Position numbers and translations under genes: made by a program
NCBI RefSeq assembly: GCF_041080835.1
Contig: NZ_CP129683.1
Coordinates: 310,001-374,000 of the forward strand
From: Bifidobacterium sp. WK012_4_13
GTDB lineage: Bacteria; Actinomycetota; Actinomycetes; Actinomycetales; Bifidobacteriaceae
DNA: 64,000 bases
Direction: 5' to 3'
Shown here: in pieces, positions 37,041-46,228 of the stretch
How the letters are laid out: every line of letters begins with the position of its first letter
How positions within the stretch are numbered: position 1 is the first letter of the stretch
The notes under the pieces: model-generated
Seen by the model: only the letters and a program-made list of their open reading frames with translations
Database searches by the model: none
Told to the model about the DNA's origin: nothing

Positions 37041-37514
37041 ATGAGCGTTTACGATTTCACTGTCAAGGATCCTCAGGGCAAGGACGTCAGTCTTGGACGA
37101 TACAAGGGCAAGGTGCTGCTCATCGTCAATACTGCGACCAAATGTGGCTTCACGCCGCAGTATGAGGGACTTGAGAAGCTGTATCACGAATATGAGTCAA
37201 AGGGACTCGAGATTCTCGACTTTCCCTGCAACCAGTTCAACAGTCAGGCTCCCGGAACGGACGAGGAGATAGGTTCCTTCTGCCGGTTGACCTATGGAAC
37301 GGAGTTTCCTCGCTTTGCGAAGATCGACGTCAACGGCGAACAGGCCGACCCCCTGTATCAGTGGCTGAAGGATCAGAAATCAGGAATTGCTTCGAAGAAC
37401 ATCAAATGGAATTTCACGAAATTCCTCATTGACAGAGAGGGCAACGTAGTGAGTCGCTACGCTCCGACGACCACTCCGGAAAGCATCGAAAAGGACATCG
37501 TCGCTCAACTCTGA
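37041..37514 (+). CDS. Glutathione peroxidase family protein (thiol peroxidase)
   Basis: 157 aa from ATG 37041 (AAGGAGCTGG RBS). The peroxidatic cysteine is in VNTATKCGFTPQY (Cys35, not selenocysteine). The other family residues are in FPCNQF and WNFTKFLIDREG. Bacterial Cys-GPx enzymes usually take electrons from thioredoxin rather than glutathione and detoxify hydroperoxides. With msrB at the left end, this suggests an oxidative-stress capacity somewhat above that of a strict anaerobe. It stands alone; the 210 bp upstream show no gene. Confidence 0.9.
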   Translation: MSVYDFTVKDPQGKDVSLGRYKGKVLLIVNTATKCGFTPQYEGLEKLYHEYESKGLEILDFPCNQFNSQAPGTDEEIGSFCRLTYGTEFPRFAKIDVNGEQADPLYQWLKDQKSGIASKNIKWNFTKFLIDREGNVVSRYAPTTTPESIEKDIVAQL

Positions 37515-37581
37515 CGGATAATTATTTATTAACTTTGTTCACATAGCGGTCATCGACCTTGCTTTACACTGGAATCGGCGT

Positions 37582-37608
37582 ACCTTTCCGGTCTAACGAA
37601 GGGAAGGT
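37582..37608 (+). promoter_or_regulatory. Hairpin that can hide the RBS of the BASS transporter
   Basis: ACCTTTCC at 37582-37589 can pair, with one bulge, with GGAAGGT at 37602-37608, which is the Shine-Dalgarno region for the ATG at 37619. The loop is about 12 nt. Regulatory use is inferred. Confidence 0.35.
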
Positions 37609-37618
37609 GGACGATACA

Positions 37619-38653
37619 ATGGCAAAGGTCCAGAAATTCAGCTCATGGCTTACGAAGTGGTTCACACTTGTTGTGGTGCTTTGGGCGATACTCAACTTCT
37701 TCGAACCGCAGACGAGTCTGTGGGCGAAGAGCTACGTCAACTATTTCCTCAGCATCATTCTCTTTGGAATGGGAATGACGCTGAGTCTCGAGGACTTCAA
37801 GCGAATTATTCGCATGCCTCTGATGGTGATCGTCGGCACCGTCGCCCACTACCTGATAATGCCACTTCTTGCCGTGCTACTCTGCTGGATCTTCCGCTTG
37901 AACGGCATGATTGCCGTCGGCGTGATACTCGTCGGATGCTGCCCTTCAGGGACATCTTCGAACGTGATGTCGTTCCTCTCCAAGGGCGATGTCGCCCTGG
38001 ACGTATCCATCGGACTGCTTTCGACGCTGTGCGCGCCATTCATGGTGCCGCTGCTGATGAGCGCACTCGCAAGCTCCTATGTTCAGATTCCAGTGGAGAA
38101 GCTGTTCCTCACCTCGGTTCAGGTCGTTCTGATACCTGTTGCGCTTGGGGTCATCGTCCACACGATATTCGGCAATAAGGTAGGCAAGGTCACCGTCGCG
38201 CTGCCGGCTGTTTCGCAGATAGCCATATTGGTGATAATCGGCGTCGTCGTCGCTGCAAACAACTCGAAGCTCTTCACCGCCCAGACCGCGCTGCTGCTTC
38301 CCGTCGTGATGCTCCATAACATCTGTGGCTACACGCTTGGCTATCTGTTCAGCAAGGCGATGTACCGAATCTATCCGAAGGGGTTCCGATATGCCCAGCA
38401 GAAGGCAATCACCTTCGAAGTGGGCATGCAGGACTCAGCCTTGGGAGCGACCCTTGCCCTGCAGGCCTTTGCCGCGAATCCGATCGTCGCCATTCCATCG
38501 ACCTTCTTCAGCGTGTGGCACAACATATCCGGCTCGGTGCTGTCGTCGTGGTGGTTGCGCCACGATGCCAAATATGGCATCAAGGCAGGTTCTGAGAATG
38601 GAAAGATTCATCACGAGACCAAGGGCGTCGAGCTCGGCGCAGCCCAGGCGTGA
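37619..38653 (+). CDS. Bile acid:sodium symporter (BASS) family transporter
   Basis: 344 aa from ATG 37619 with GGGAAGGTGG upstream. Nine or ten hydrophobic helices. Family hallmarks are FGMGMTLSLEDFKRI in helix 3, VGCCPSGTSSNVMSFLSKGD (the crossover sodium-site region) and FEVGMQDSALGATLA. BASS proteins import organic anions such as bile acids, pantothenate or pyruvate with sodium; which substrate applies here cannot be read from sequence. Monocistronic, ending at a large hairpin. Confidence 0.9.
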   Translation: MAKVQKFSSWLTKWFTLVVVLWAILNFFEPQTSLWAKSYVNYFLSIILFGMGMTLSLEDFKRIIRMPLMVIVGTVAHYLIMPLLAVLLCWIFRLNGMIAVGVILVGCCPSGTSSNVMSFLSKGDVALDVSIGLLSTLCAPFMVPLLMSALASSYVQIPVEKLFLTSVQVVLIPVALGVIVHTIFGNKVGKVTVALPAVSQIAILVIIGVVVAANNSKLFTAQTALLLPVVMLHNICGYTLGYLFSKAMYRIYPKGFRYAQQKAITFEVGMQDSALGATLALQAFAANPIVAIPSTFFSVWHNISGSVLSSWWLRHDAKYGIKAGSENGKIHHETKGVELGAAQA

Positions 38654-38679
38654 CAATCTGACGACCCGCCTTGATTCAA

Positions 38680-38736
38680 CGTGGCTTCCGCGTTGAATCA
38701 AGGTTGAATCAAGGCTGAATCAACGCGGAAGCCACG
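38680..38736. terminator. Large bidirectional hairpin between the BASS gene and the convergent DUF218 gene
   Basis: Perfect 21-bp arms (CGTGGCTTCCGCG plus TTGAATCA and their complement) enclose a 15-nt loop that itself carries another TTGAATCAAGGC copy. A further TTGATTCAA lies just before the left arm, so TTGAATCAA words occur four times in 65 bp. Probably terminates both convergent genes. Confidence 0.75.
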
Positions 38737-38748
38737 CGGAATTATCGA

Positions 38749-39777
38749 TCAGCGAAACAGGGCGGGCAGTGCCGGTCCGAAATATTGCAGCATTGCGGAA
38801 ATCAGCCATATGCAGGCGATGATCACATATGGTGAGCGATGGTCAAGGGATATTGCGACGAATTCTCTTATGAATGCTGTCGGCCAGTAATAGCCCTTGG
38901 TATGGCTGCCGATGCCGTCTGCCTTGAGATGCAGCCTATGGGCATATTCCGCCGCGCGGAACACATGGTAGTCGCTGGTCACCAACGCGCAGCGGTAGCG
39001 GCTCCCTCCAGATCGTTCGTTCATGATCGACTGGGAGTATCGCAGGTTTTCCAAGGTAGTCGTCGAACGATCCTCGAGAATGATGTCGGTTTCGCGAATC
39101 TTATATTTGTCCTGCATATATCTACTCATCGCTTCAGCTTCGGATATGGCTTCGTCGGCCCCCTGACCGCCGGACGCGATGAGCTTGCCGAAGCCTTCCT
39201 GACGATTCCACAGACGGACCGCCTTGTCGATTCTGCCACGCAGCAGGGGAGTGGGCTGGGTGCCTTGCAATCCTGCCCCATGGATGATGATGTAGTCGTA
39301 TCGTCTGCGCTTTGGCAGCACGCGATACAGCCATGAATACAGCAGCAGTGCAGTGAAGGTGAAGAAGAACCAGATGCCCTCGAGCACGATGAGACCGGCT
39401 ATGCCCACCAACCATTGCGGCGCGCGCAACGCTGACAGTATCGGGAATGCCACGAAGAACAGCACGATCGCCAAGGCCAGAAGCCCAGGAAGGATTGTGG
39501 TCCTGGACAGTCCCTCATGTCTGGCCACCACGACGGAATTGATGCCAAGAAAGAGAGTCACGACTATCGGGCACATGACGATGACCAGCAGGATCGGCAG
39601 CACCATCCACTCCTGTCCGAATCCCATGAGCAGATTCGTTGCGAGACAGAGAATGAACAGGCTGAGATAGATGGAATTTCGGAACTGTCGTGGTTCGCGC
39701 CAGAAGGATACGGCGAAGAGGACTCCAAACAGCACCACTGGCACATACAGTATAGCGATGCCAACCGTCGGATTCAT
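38749..39777 (-). CDS. YdcF/SanA (DUF218) family membrane protein
   Basis: 342 aa from ATG 39777 (GAAGG RBS). Four or five membrane helices fill the first 170 residues. The C-terminal DUF218 domain then reads DYIIIHGAGLQG, LIASGGQGADEAISEAEAM, ILEDRSTTTLENL and ALVTSDYHVFRAA. Related proteins (YdcF, SanA, ElyC) influence envelope integrity and carrier-lipid use, though the biochemical activity is not settled. A final hydrophobic segment anchors the C-terminus. It is monocistronic. Confidence 0.88.
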   Translation of the reverse strand: MNPTVGIAILYVPVVLFGVLFAVSFWREPRQFRNSIYLSLFILCLATNLLMGFGQEWMVLPILLVIVMCPIVVTLFLGINSVVVARHEGLSRTTILPGLLALAIVLFFVAFPILSALRAPQWLVGIAGLIVLEGIWFFFTFTALLLYSWLYRVLPKRRRYDYIIIHGAGLQGTQPTPLLRGRIDKAVRLWNRQEGFGKLIASGGQGADEAISEAEAMSRYMQDKYKIRETDIILEDRSTTTLENLRYSQSIMNERSGGSRYRCALVTSDYHVFRAAEYAHRLHLKADGIGSHTKGYYWPTAFIREFVAISLDHRSPYVIIACIWLISAMLQYFGPALPALFR

Positions 39778-40128
39778 GATGTGACCTTCAATCTCTTTTA
39801 TGTCTCCCGAGCACCATGGCAGATGCTCATGGAAGCCTTCCTGAACGTTCGCAGGGCACTTGTGGGAGCTTTCGCCCGGCGCTCTCTGCCACACCTATGC
39901 CTCGCCTGGCAGACGCCCGGACACCTTGGCTGCGGACCGCTTGCTGCGGACACTTGGCTGGGGCGAAAGGTGACCTCCACCTTGCTTCAACCATGCTAGC
40001 GAACGATATGGAGACTGAGCTAGGCAAGTCTTGACGCGGGTCATGAAGCGGGCTGGGAGATGTCTGAACAACGGCGTGGTAGGGATGAGAAATGCCCCCC
40101 TTCGCATGCCCGTACTACCATCGAACCC

Positions 40129-41307
40129 ATGACCTTGCGAATTGGCTTTGTTTTTGACGACACGCTCGACGTTTTGGACGGAGTCCAGGCACACATACTC
40201 ACCCTTGGCAAGGAACTCTCGAAACGGGGCAACGAGGTTCACTATCTGGTTGGTCAGACCGAGCAGCGGCCCGTGGAGCACATTCATCCCTTGGCGCGCA
40301 ATGTGATGGTTGCATTCAACGGCAACCGCATGCGGATCCCCATCCTTTCGAAGGCCGGTGCAATCAATCAGGTCCTGGAGAAGACTCATTTTGACGTGCT
40401 CCACGTCCAGGCCCCATACAGTCCACTTTTTGCCGGACGAGTTCTTGCGAGGGCGAATGATGCGACCGCAGTGGTGGCGACGTATCACATTGCCCCTACG
40501 GGAATGCTCTCGTATGTCGGGGGCAAGCTGCTGGGCGCGATCAATTCCCACTCGCACAGAAGGGTCGACGAGGTCATATCGGTGTCGAAGGTGGCTGCGG
40601 ACTACGCACATCTGACCGCACACGTCGACAGCAGCGTCATCCCGAATCCCGTAGATGTATGGGATCTGCTGAGGCGCAGGGAAGAATCCGGGCAGCAGAC
40701 AATCGACCGGTTCCACGGTGACGGGCCTCATGTCGTGTTCCTTGGCAGGTTCGTCGAGCGCAAGGGAGCGAAGGTCCTGCTTGAGGCATTGCGTTGGGGA
40801 GAGCGACGCCATCTGTTCCCGCGGGGCATGCATGTGACCTTCGCGGGGAAGGGACCCCTGCTCGCCGAATCGCAGAGGCGGGCTGACGAGCTCGATACGC
40901 AATGCAGCTTCATCGGATTCATCGAGGAAAGCGAGAAGCCTGCGCTGCTGGCAAGCGCCGATGTCGCCGTATTCCCTTCGACGGGTGGCGAGTCCTTTGG
41001 GATAGTGCTGCTTGAGGCCATCGCCTCGGGATCGAATGTCGTGCTTGCAGGGGACAACCCGGGCTATCGAAGCACGATGATGAACGACGAAGATGCTCTG
41101 TTCACCGTAAACAGCGAAGGAAGGGCGAAGGCGCTGGCAGAGGGAATCGCCCGGGCTCTTGCAGACAGGATCTGGGCCGAGCGTGTCCATGCGCATGAGC
41201 AAGGCTTGCTGAAGCTCTATGACGTTTCCACGGTCGCGGATCAGGTTGAAACCGTCTATCGTCAGGCGATTCACGACAGGAGACGTGCCGCAGTCCCGAA
41301 ATCGTGA
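40129..41307 (+). CDS. Glycosyltransferase family 4 (GT-B fold)
   Basis: 392 aa from ATG 40129. The N-terminal acceptor domain begins RIGFVFDDTLDVLDGVQAHI with the glycine-containing loop of GT4 enzymes. The C-terminal nucleotide-sugar domain has VVFLGRFVERKGAKVLLEAL and VFPSTGGESFGIVLLEAIAS, including the EX7E motif. It resembles PimA-like mannosyl/glucosyltransferases acting on membrane lipids, but donor and acceptor are not known. There is no RBS at this start; TACCAT lies exactly seven bases upstream, suggesting a leaderless mRNA. ATG 40060 is a possible longer start. Confidence 0.85.
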   Translation: MTLRIGFVFDDTLDVLDGVQAHILTLGKELSKRGNEVHYLVGQTEQRPVEHIHPLARNVMVAFNGNRMRIPILSKAGAINQVLEKTHFDVLHVQAPYSPLFAGRVLARANDATAVVATYHIAPTGMLSYVGGKLLGAINSHSHRRVDEVISVSKVAADYAHLTAHVDSSVIPNPVDVWDLLRRREESGQQTIDRFHGDGPHVVFLGRFVERKGAKVLLEALRWGERRHLFPRGMHVTFAGKGPLLAESQRRADELDTQCSFIGFIEESEKPALLASADVAVFPSTGGESFGIVLLEAIASGSNVVLAGDNPGYRSTMMNDEDALFTVNSEGRAKALAEGIARALADRIWAERVHAHEQGLLKLYDVSTVADQVETVYRQAIHDRRRAAVPKS

Positions 41308-41323
41308 ACGCGCTGACCCATAT

Positions 41324-41433
41324 TGCAAGTTTTTGGCACTTGCTGAAGTAGCATCGTCCGAATTCGTTGCGGGTCGGTGCGGTGTCATGCCGATTATCGG
41401 CCCATCTACTTCAGCAAGTGCCCAAAACTTGCA
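41324..41433. repeat. Long-stem intergenic element, copy B (110 bp)
   Basis: 28-bp inverted arms with one mismatch: TGCAAGTTTTTGGCACTTGC then TGAAGTAG at 41324-41351, and the complement at 41406-41433. The spacer is 54 bp. It lies between the convergent GT4 and GH3 genes. Its outer arm is nearly identical to copy A (23596-23705), but the spacer differs. Confidence 0.85.
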
Positions 41434-41511
41434 TGTTCACCGTGATTGCACGTTCACTCTGCTTGCATGTTCACCGTAAAACCGACACCGCCAGTAACAA
41501 TGGAGCGCCGA

Positions 41512-42828
41512 TCATCGGATCAGCTGCCTTTCATACTTCAATGTCAGCACGCGAGTCGCAGAGTCGGCGACCCTCTGTCTGAACGCCGTGTCTGATTGGG
41601 CCGTGGCTATGATGCCGTCGAGTATGCGATCGATGTATCCCGGCGCGTCAGCGCATATCAGATCGCCGCCCGCCTGGATGAAGCGCACACCCAGCTCATT
41701 CGCAGGAATATCAGCAAGCGCCTGCGCCGAGAGGGAATCGGATACTATGATGCCCTGATAGTTCTTGCCATCGCGCAGATGTCCTTGCATGATGGTTGAA
41801 GAAAACGCCGCAGGATTGCCGGGATCGATTTTCGAATACGTCGCCAACGACATCATGACCATCGCAGGATCCGACTTCAGCGCCTCATCGAAGGCGGATA
41901 TCTCCTCGCCGTCCAGTGTGGTCGTGCCATCGGTGATTCCTGAATTCGTAAGATCGGTGTTCCCGGCAACCGCACCGAGCCCTGGGTAATGCTTGATTGC
42001 AGTTGATATTCCTGCCTGGGACATCCCCTCGATGAACGCTCTCGCATGCAAGGCATTGCCTGAGGCGTCCAGACCAAAATCACGATTCAGCGCGCCGATT
42101 GCGGCGTTTGCCGAGCGCGGCTGTGTCTGGACGGTATCCACGGATGGTGCAAAATCAACGTTGATTCCTGCGGATCGGAGCTGTGCGCCCCATGTCTTGG
42201 CATTGGACTCAAGGCTGTCCGCGCTCATCTGCCCTTGAACCACGGCACTTGGCATGACAGAGAAGCCAGGACCTTTCAAGTGCTGGACAGTGCCGCCTTC
42301 CTGATCCGTGGCGAAGAGAAGACCATCGCCGTCATCGACGTATGACTGGATTTCGCTGATTTCCTCATGAACTGCGTCGATGCCCGCTGTGCTATTGCCG
42401 AACAGCAGCACCGAACCTATGTGGCGACCCTGAATATCCTGACGTATCGCCGTGGGCGGCGTTCCTGCCTGAAGAGGAACCATCACCAATTGGGCGGCCT
42501 GATCCTGAATCGACATATTCGCCGTGCGTGCCCTCGCTCGCTGTGCAGCCTGCTGTCTGCCGCTGAGCTGGGGTTCCGGAGCCGCAGTCCTTGCCATGTC
42601 GGACTTCATGGACGATGGAACCGATTCAGAGCCTGATGCCGAGCTTCCTGTGTGAGGGGAACCGATCTGCGTCGCACTGTGCGAGGCGCATGCGCTGAGC
42701 GAGAGCAGTGCCAGAACTGCGACAGAGATTCCGAGCAGTCGACCCAGGTGTGCGAACGCACTGAATCCATGTCGGTGTCTATGCAGAATAAGCACAGCAT
42801 AAGATGGGATATCTTTAAGCTCATTCAT
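41512..42828 (-). CDS. Glycoside hydrolase family 3 lipoprotein (NagZ-like)
   Basis: 438 aa from ATG 42828. The N-terminus has a long hydrophobic helix ending in lipobox LSAC (Cys47), so the enzyme is anchored outside the membrane, followed by a Ser-rich linker. The GH3 barrel shows LLFATDQEGGTVQHL, TAIKHYPGLGAVAGNTD and the nucleophile segment GIIVSDSL. NagZ-type enzymes remove N-acetylhexosamine. The Asp-His acid/base dyad of NagZ (usually DSH after KHFPGHG) is not present; NTDLTNSG is found instead. It may have another specificity or be a non-catalytic relative. Confidence 0.8.
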   Translation of the reverse strand: MNELKDIPSYAVLILHRHRHGFSAFAHLGRLLGISVAVLALLSLSACASHSATQIGSPHTGSSASGSESVPSSMKSDMARTAAPEPQLSGRQQAAQRARARTANMSIQDQAAQLVMVPLQAGTPPTAIRQDIQGRHIGSVLLFGNSTAGIDAVHEEISEIQSYVDDGDGLLFATDQEGGTVQHLKGPGFSVMPSAVVQGQMSADSLESNAKTWGAQLRSAGINVDFAPSVDTVQTQPRSANAAIGALNRDFGLDASGNALHARAFIEGMSQAGISTAIKHYPGLGAVAGNTDLTNSGITDGTTTLDGEEISAFDEALKSDPAMVMMSLATYSKIDPGNPAAFSSTIMQGHLRDGKNYQGIIVSDSLSAQALADIPANELGVRFIQAGGDLICADAPGYIDRILDGIIATAQSDTAFRQRVADSATRVLTLKYERQLIR

Positions 42829-42836
42829 AGCTTTCA

Positions 42837-42864
42837 ATGGTATCTTGAGGGGTTCATGTAATCT
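42837..42864. promoter_or_regulatory. Closely spaced divergent -10 elements of the GH3 and UPF0182 genes
   Basis: On the plus strand TAATCT (42859-42864) lies six bases before the UPF0182 ATG. On the minus strand TACCAT (42842-42837) lies eight bases before the GH3 ATG. The two starts are only 42 bp apart and neither has a good RBS. Promoter assignment is by pattern only. Confidence 0.4.
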
Positions 42865-42870
42865 TGAGGC

Positions 42871-45800
42871 ATGTCTTTTTTTGATGGTTTTTCACATATG
42901 TTCGATAACGGTCCCTCAGATGGGCGTCGTTCCCCCCATGACGGTGATGGGCAAGCCCATGCGAACGGTGCCGGCTCGGGTGGCGAGAGCTCCGGCGCTG
43001 CAGCCGCGGCCCGGAGAACTCGAGGCAGGTCCTGGATCACTTCACGGCACTCGGGATCATTCCGCAATTCACTGGGATCCAAGGTCCTGATCGGCCTTGT
43101 CGCGGTCATCGCACTCATACTGGCCGCCATTGCATTGCTGGCCCATTTCATCACCGACGTCATGTGGTTCACACAGATTGGGTATGCCTCCGTCATATGG
43201 ATTCAGCTCGCCATCAAGATCGGCCTTTGGCTTGCATATGCCTTGGTCATGGCGTTGATCACCTATTGTTCCGCGACTCTGGCCATTCGCAGGCGCCCTG
43301 CTGAGCCTGATGGGTCGACCATTCGTGTCAAGGGCGACGTGATCGAAGTCGGCAAGTCCGTGAGCTCAAAGGTCGCCCGACGCACGGCTGTGGTGATTTC
43401 CCTGATCGTCGGCCTCATGTTCGGATCGCGGCTGAACTCGAACTGGTCGCAGATCGTTCTGATGTTCCACGCGCAGCCCTTCGGCACGAAGGATCCTCAA
43501 TTCGGACTCGATGACGGATTCTTCGTATTCATACTTCCCGGCCTGCAGCTTTGCATGGGAGCCCTCGCGATGCTGCTCCTTGCAGGTCTCGTCTTCTCCG
43601 TCATCACTCACTTTCTGATGAGCGGCATCCGTCTGACCATGCCGGTTCATGGGCACAGCATCGTCAGTCTGACCAAGCATGCACGCAGGCAGATAGGCAT
43701 CTGGGTCATCGTCAACATGGTCGTCTGGTCAGCGCGGATATTGCTCGGCATCTTTGACACCGTGACCGAAGAGAGTGACAGAATCACAGGCGCCGGCTAC
43801 ACCTCCGTGCATGTCACCATTCCTGCGAGCATCGTCATGTCAGTACTTACCCTGCTCCTAGGAATCATCGTGGGAGTGTGGATCATGAACGCCAGGAGTC
43901 TGAGCGAGAACGTGAATCGCAGCGCCTCGGTTTCCTCCGTGCTCAAGGAGTGGAGGGTGCCGGCGATAGCGGTTGCCACCGTGGTGGTGGTGAGCATCAT
44001 GCTCACTGGCGTCGGACCGATGATCATTCAACGCTTCAAGGTGAATCCGAACGAGCAGGAGACGGAATCCCCGTACATCCAGCGCAACATCACGGCGACC
44101 ACTGCTGCATTCGGGCTGAACAAGCTTACGGTCGAGAACTATCAGGCAACCACCACCGGCAAGTCAGGTGCGCTGACCGAAGACGCCGAGACCACGGCTC
44201 AGATTCGTCTGCTCGATCCGCAGGTCGTGTCACCGACCTTCCGTCAGCTGCAGCAATCCAAGCAATATTACAATTTCGAAGACACATTGGCCGTCGATAA
44301 ATATGATATCGACGGAAAGAGCCAGGACACGGTGATCGGCGCACGCGAATTGAACCTCGCGGGCAATGACAATCGTAACTGGGTCAACGATCACACGGTT
44401 TACACACACGGATACGGAGTCGTGGCGGCCTATGGCAACAAGGTCACCGCTGATGGGCAGCCCGAATTCTTCGAATCCGGCATTCCGACGCAGGGAAAGC
44501 TGACTGACTCGGAGCATTATGAGCCGAGGATCTATTTCTCTCCGAACGCACCCGAATATTCGATCGTGGGTTCGCCGAAGGGAACGCAGTCCTGGGAGTT
44601 CGACTATCCCAAGGGTTCTGAGGGAGCCACCAACACGTTCACCGGTAATGGTGGTCCCAGTGTCGGGAATCTCTTCTCGCGCCTGATGTATGCCATTCGC
44701 TTCGGATCGGATCAGATTCTGTTCTCCGACCGCGTCACCTCATCCTCCCAGATTCTCTATGACCGCAATCCCAAGGAACGCGTAGCCAAGGTCGCTCCAT
44801 ATCTCACCCTCGATGGCCGCGTCTATCCGGCAGTCGTCGATGGTCGGGTGAAATGGATAATCGACGGATACACCACCTCTGCAAACTACCCATATTCGCA
44901 GACCGTCGATCTTGGCACTGCGACCAAGGATTCCACCACGCAGACGTCGTCAGCGGTAAAGGGGTTGGGATCGCAGAATGCCAACTACATTCGCAATTCC
45001 GTCAAGGCAACCGTCGACGCATATGATGGTTCGGTCGATCTGTATGCCTGGGATCCGCAGGATCCAGTGCTCAAGGCGTGGGAAAAGGTCTTTCCTGGCC
45101 AATACAAGCCGATTTCCAGCATCTCAGGCGACCTGATGAGTCACCTGCGCTATCCGGAAAGTCTGTTCAAGGTGCAACGTCAGCTACTCGCCAAATACCA
45201 TGTGGACTCTGCGAACCAGTTCTTCTCGGGAGAGGACTTCTGGCAGACGCCGATCGACCCTGTCGAGTCCAAGCGAAATCAGGCCGAGAACGTGCTTCAG
45301 CCTCCGTATTATCTCACGATGAAGACTCCAGGAACCTCGAAGCCCCTGTTCTCGCTGACGTCTACCTACATTCCAGCAGGAAGCTCCACCCGCGAGATTC
45401 TGACCGGATTCCTTTCCGTCGATTCCGATGCCGGCAACAAGGCAGGAAAGGTCGGGGCCAACTATGGAACGATTCGTCTACTCGAATTGCCGAAGAATGC
45501 AAACGTTCCAGGTCCGGGGCAGGCGCAGAACAACTTCAATGCGAATGCAGACGTTTCCAAGGAACTGAATCTGCTCGAGTCGGGCAGTACCACAGTCAAG
45601 CGAGGCAATCTGCTTACCCTGCCGATCGGAGGTGGCCTGGTATATGTCGAGCCGGTCTACGTTCAATCCAGCGGCAACACGAGCTTCCCGCTGTTGAAGA
45701 AGGTACTCGTTGCCTTTGGAGATCAGGTGGGCTTTGCCAACACCCTGGACGAGGCGTTGAATCAGGTGTTTGGCGGCAACTCAGGCGCTTCGGCTGGCGA

Positions 45801-46038
45801 TGCCGAGAATGCAACCGGTCAGCAGTCCGATTCGAGTTCGGAGGGAAGCGAAGCTGCCGGTTCAACGAGCGGGGAATCTTCCACGAAGGATAGCACTGCC
45901 TTGAAGAAGGCCCTGGACGCAGCCAATCAGGCGATGGAAGATTCTGAGAATGCCTTGAAGAAGGGCGATTTCAGCGCATACGGCCAGGCTCAGAATCAGT
46001 TGAAGCAGGCAATAAAGGACGCCGTGAACGCGCAATGA
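42871..46038 (+). CDS. UPF0182 (COG1615) large membrane protein
   Basis: 1055 aa. After a polar start there are seven membrane helices in the first 370 residues (for example [20 protein letters not shown] and [20 protein letters not shown]). A large extracytoplasmic region follows, with YVQIP-like segments, [37 protein letters not shown] and [20 protein letters not shown]-type sequence. The C-terminal tail is acidic/Ser-rich and ends in a helical segment. The family is widespread in actinobacteria and of unknown function. Its -10 and start pattern suggests a leaderless transcript. Confidence 0.9.
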   Translation: [1055 protein letters not shown]

Positions 46039-46048
46039 TCCGAGATTC

Positions 46049-46153
46049 CGAGTTTTGCGGCAATTGCTGAGTATCTCATGGCGAAAACGGTGAAAGCTTG
46101 TCCCCTTTAAGCCAAAAAACGACTGTGATACTTCGCAATTGCCGCAAAACTCG
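46049..46153. repeat. Long-stem intergenic element, copy C (105 bp)
   Basis: 27-bp inverted arms with two mismatches: CGAGTTTTGCGGCAATTGC then TGAGTATC at 46049-46075, and the complementary arm at 46127-46153. The spacer is 51 bp. It lies between the UPF0182 gene and pth. The arm matches copies A and B in layout (AGTTTTxxGGCAxTTGC) but several bases changed on both sides together, keeping the stem. Confidence 0.8.
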
Positions 46154-46228
46154 ACTTCTCATGCGCTCTGCGTCATCTCAGTTGGTACAATCTGAGAGGT
46201 TTTGTGCAAGAAAGATTGGTTTTGAGGC

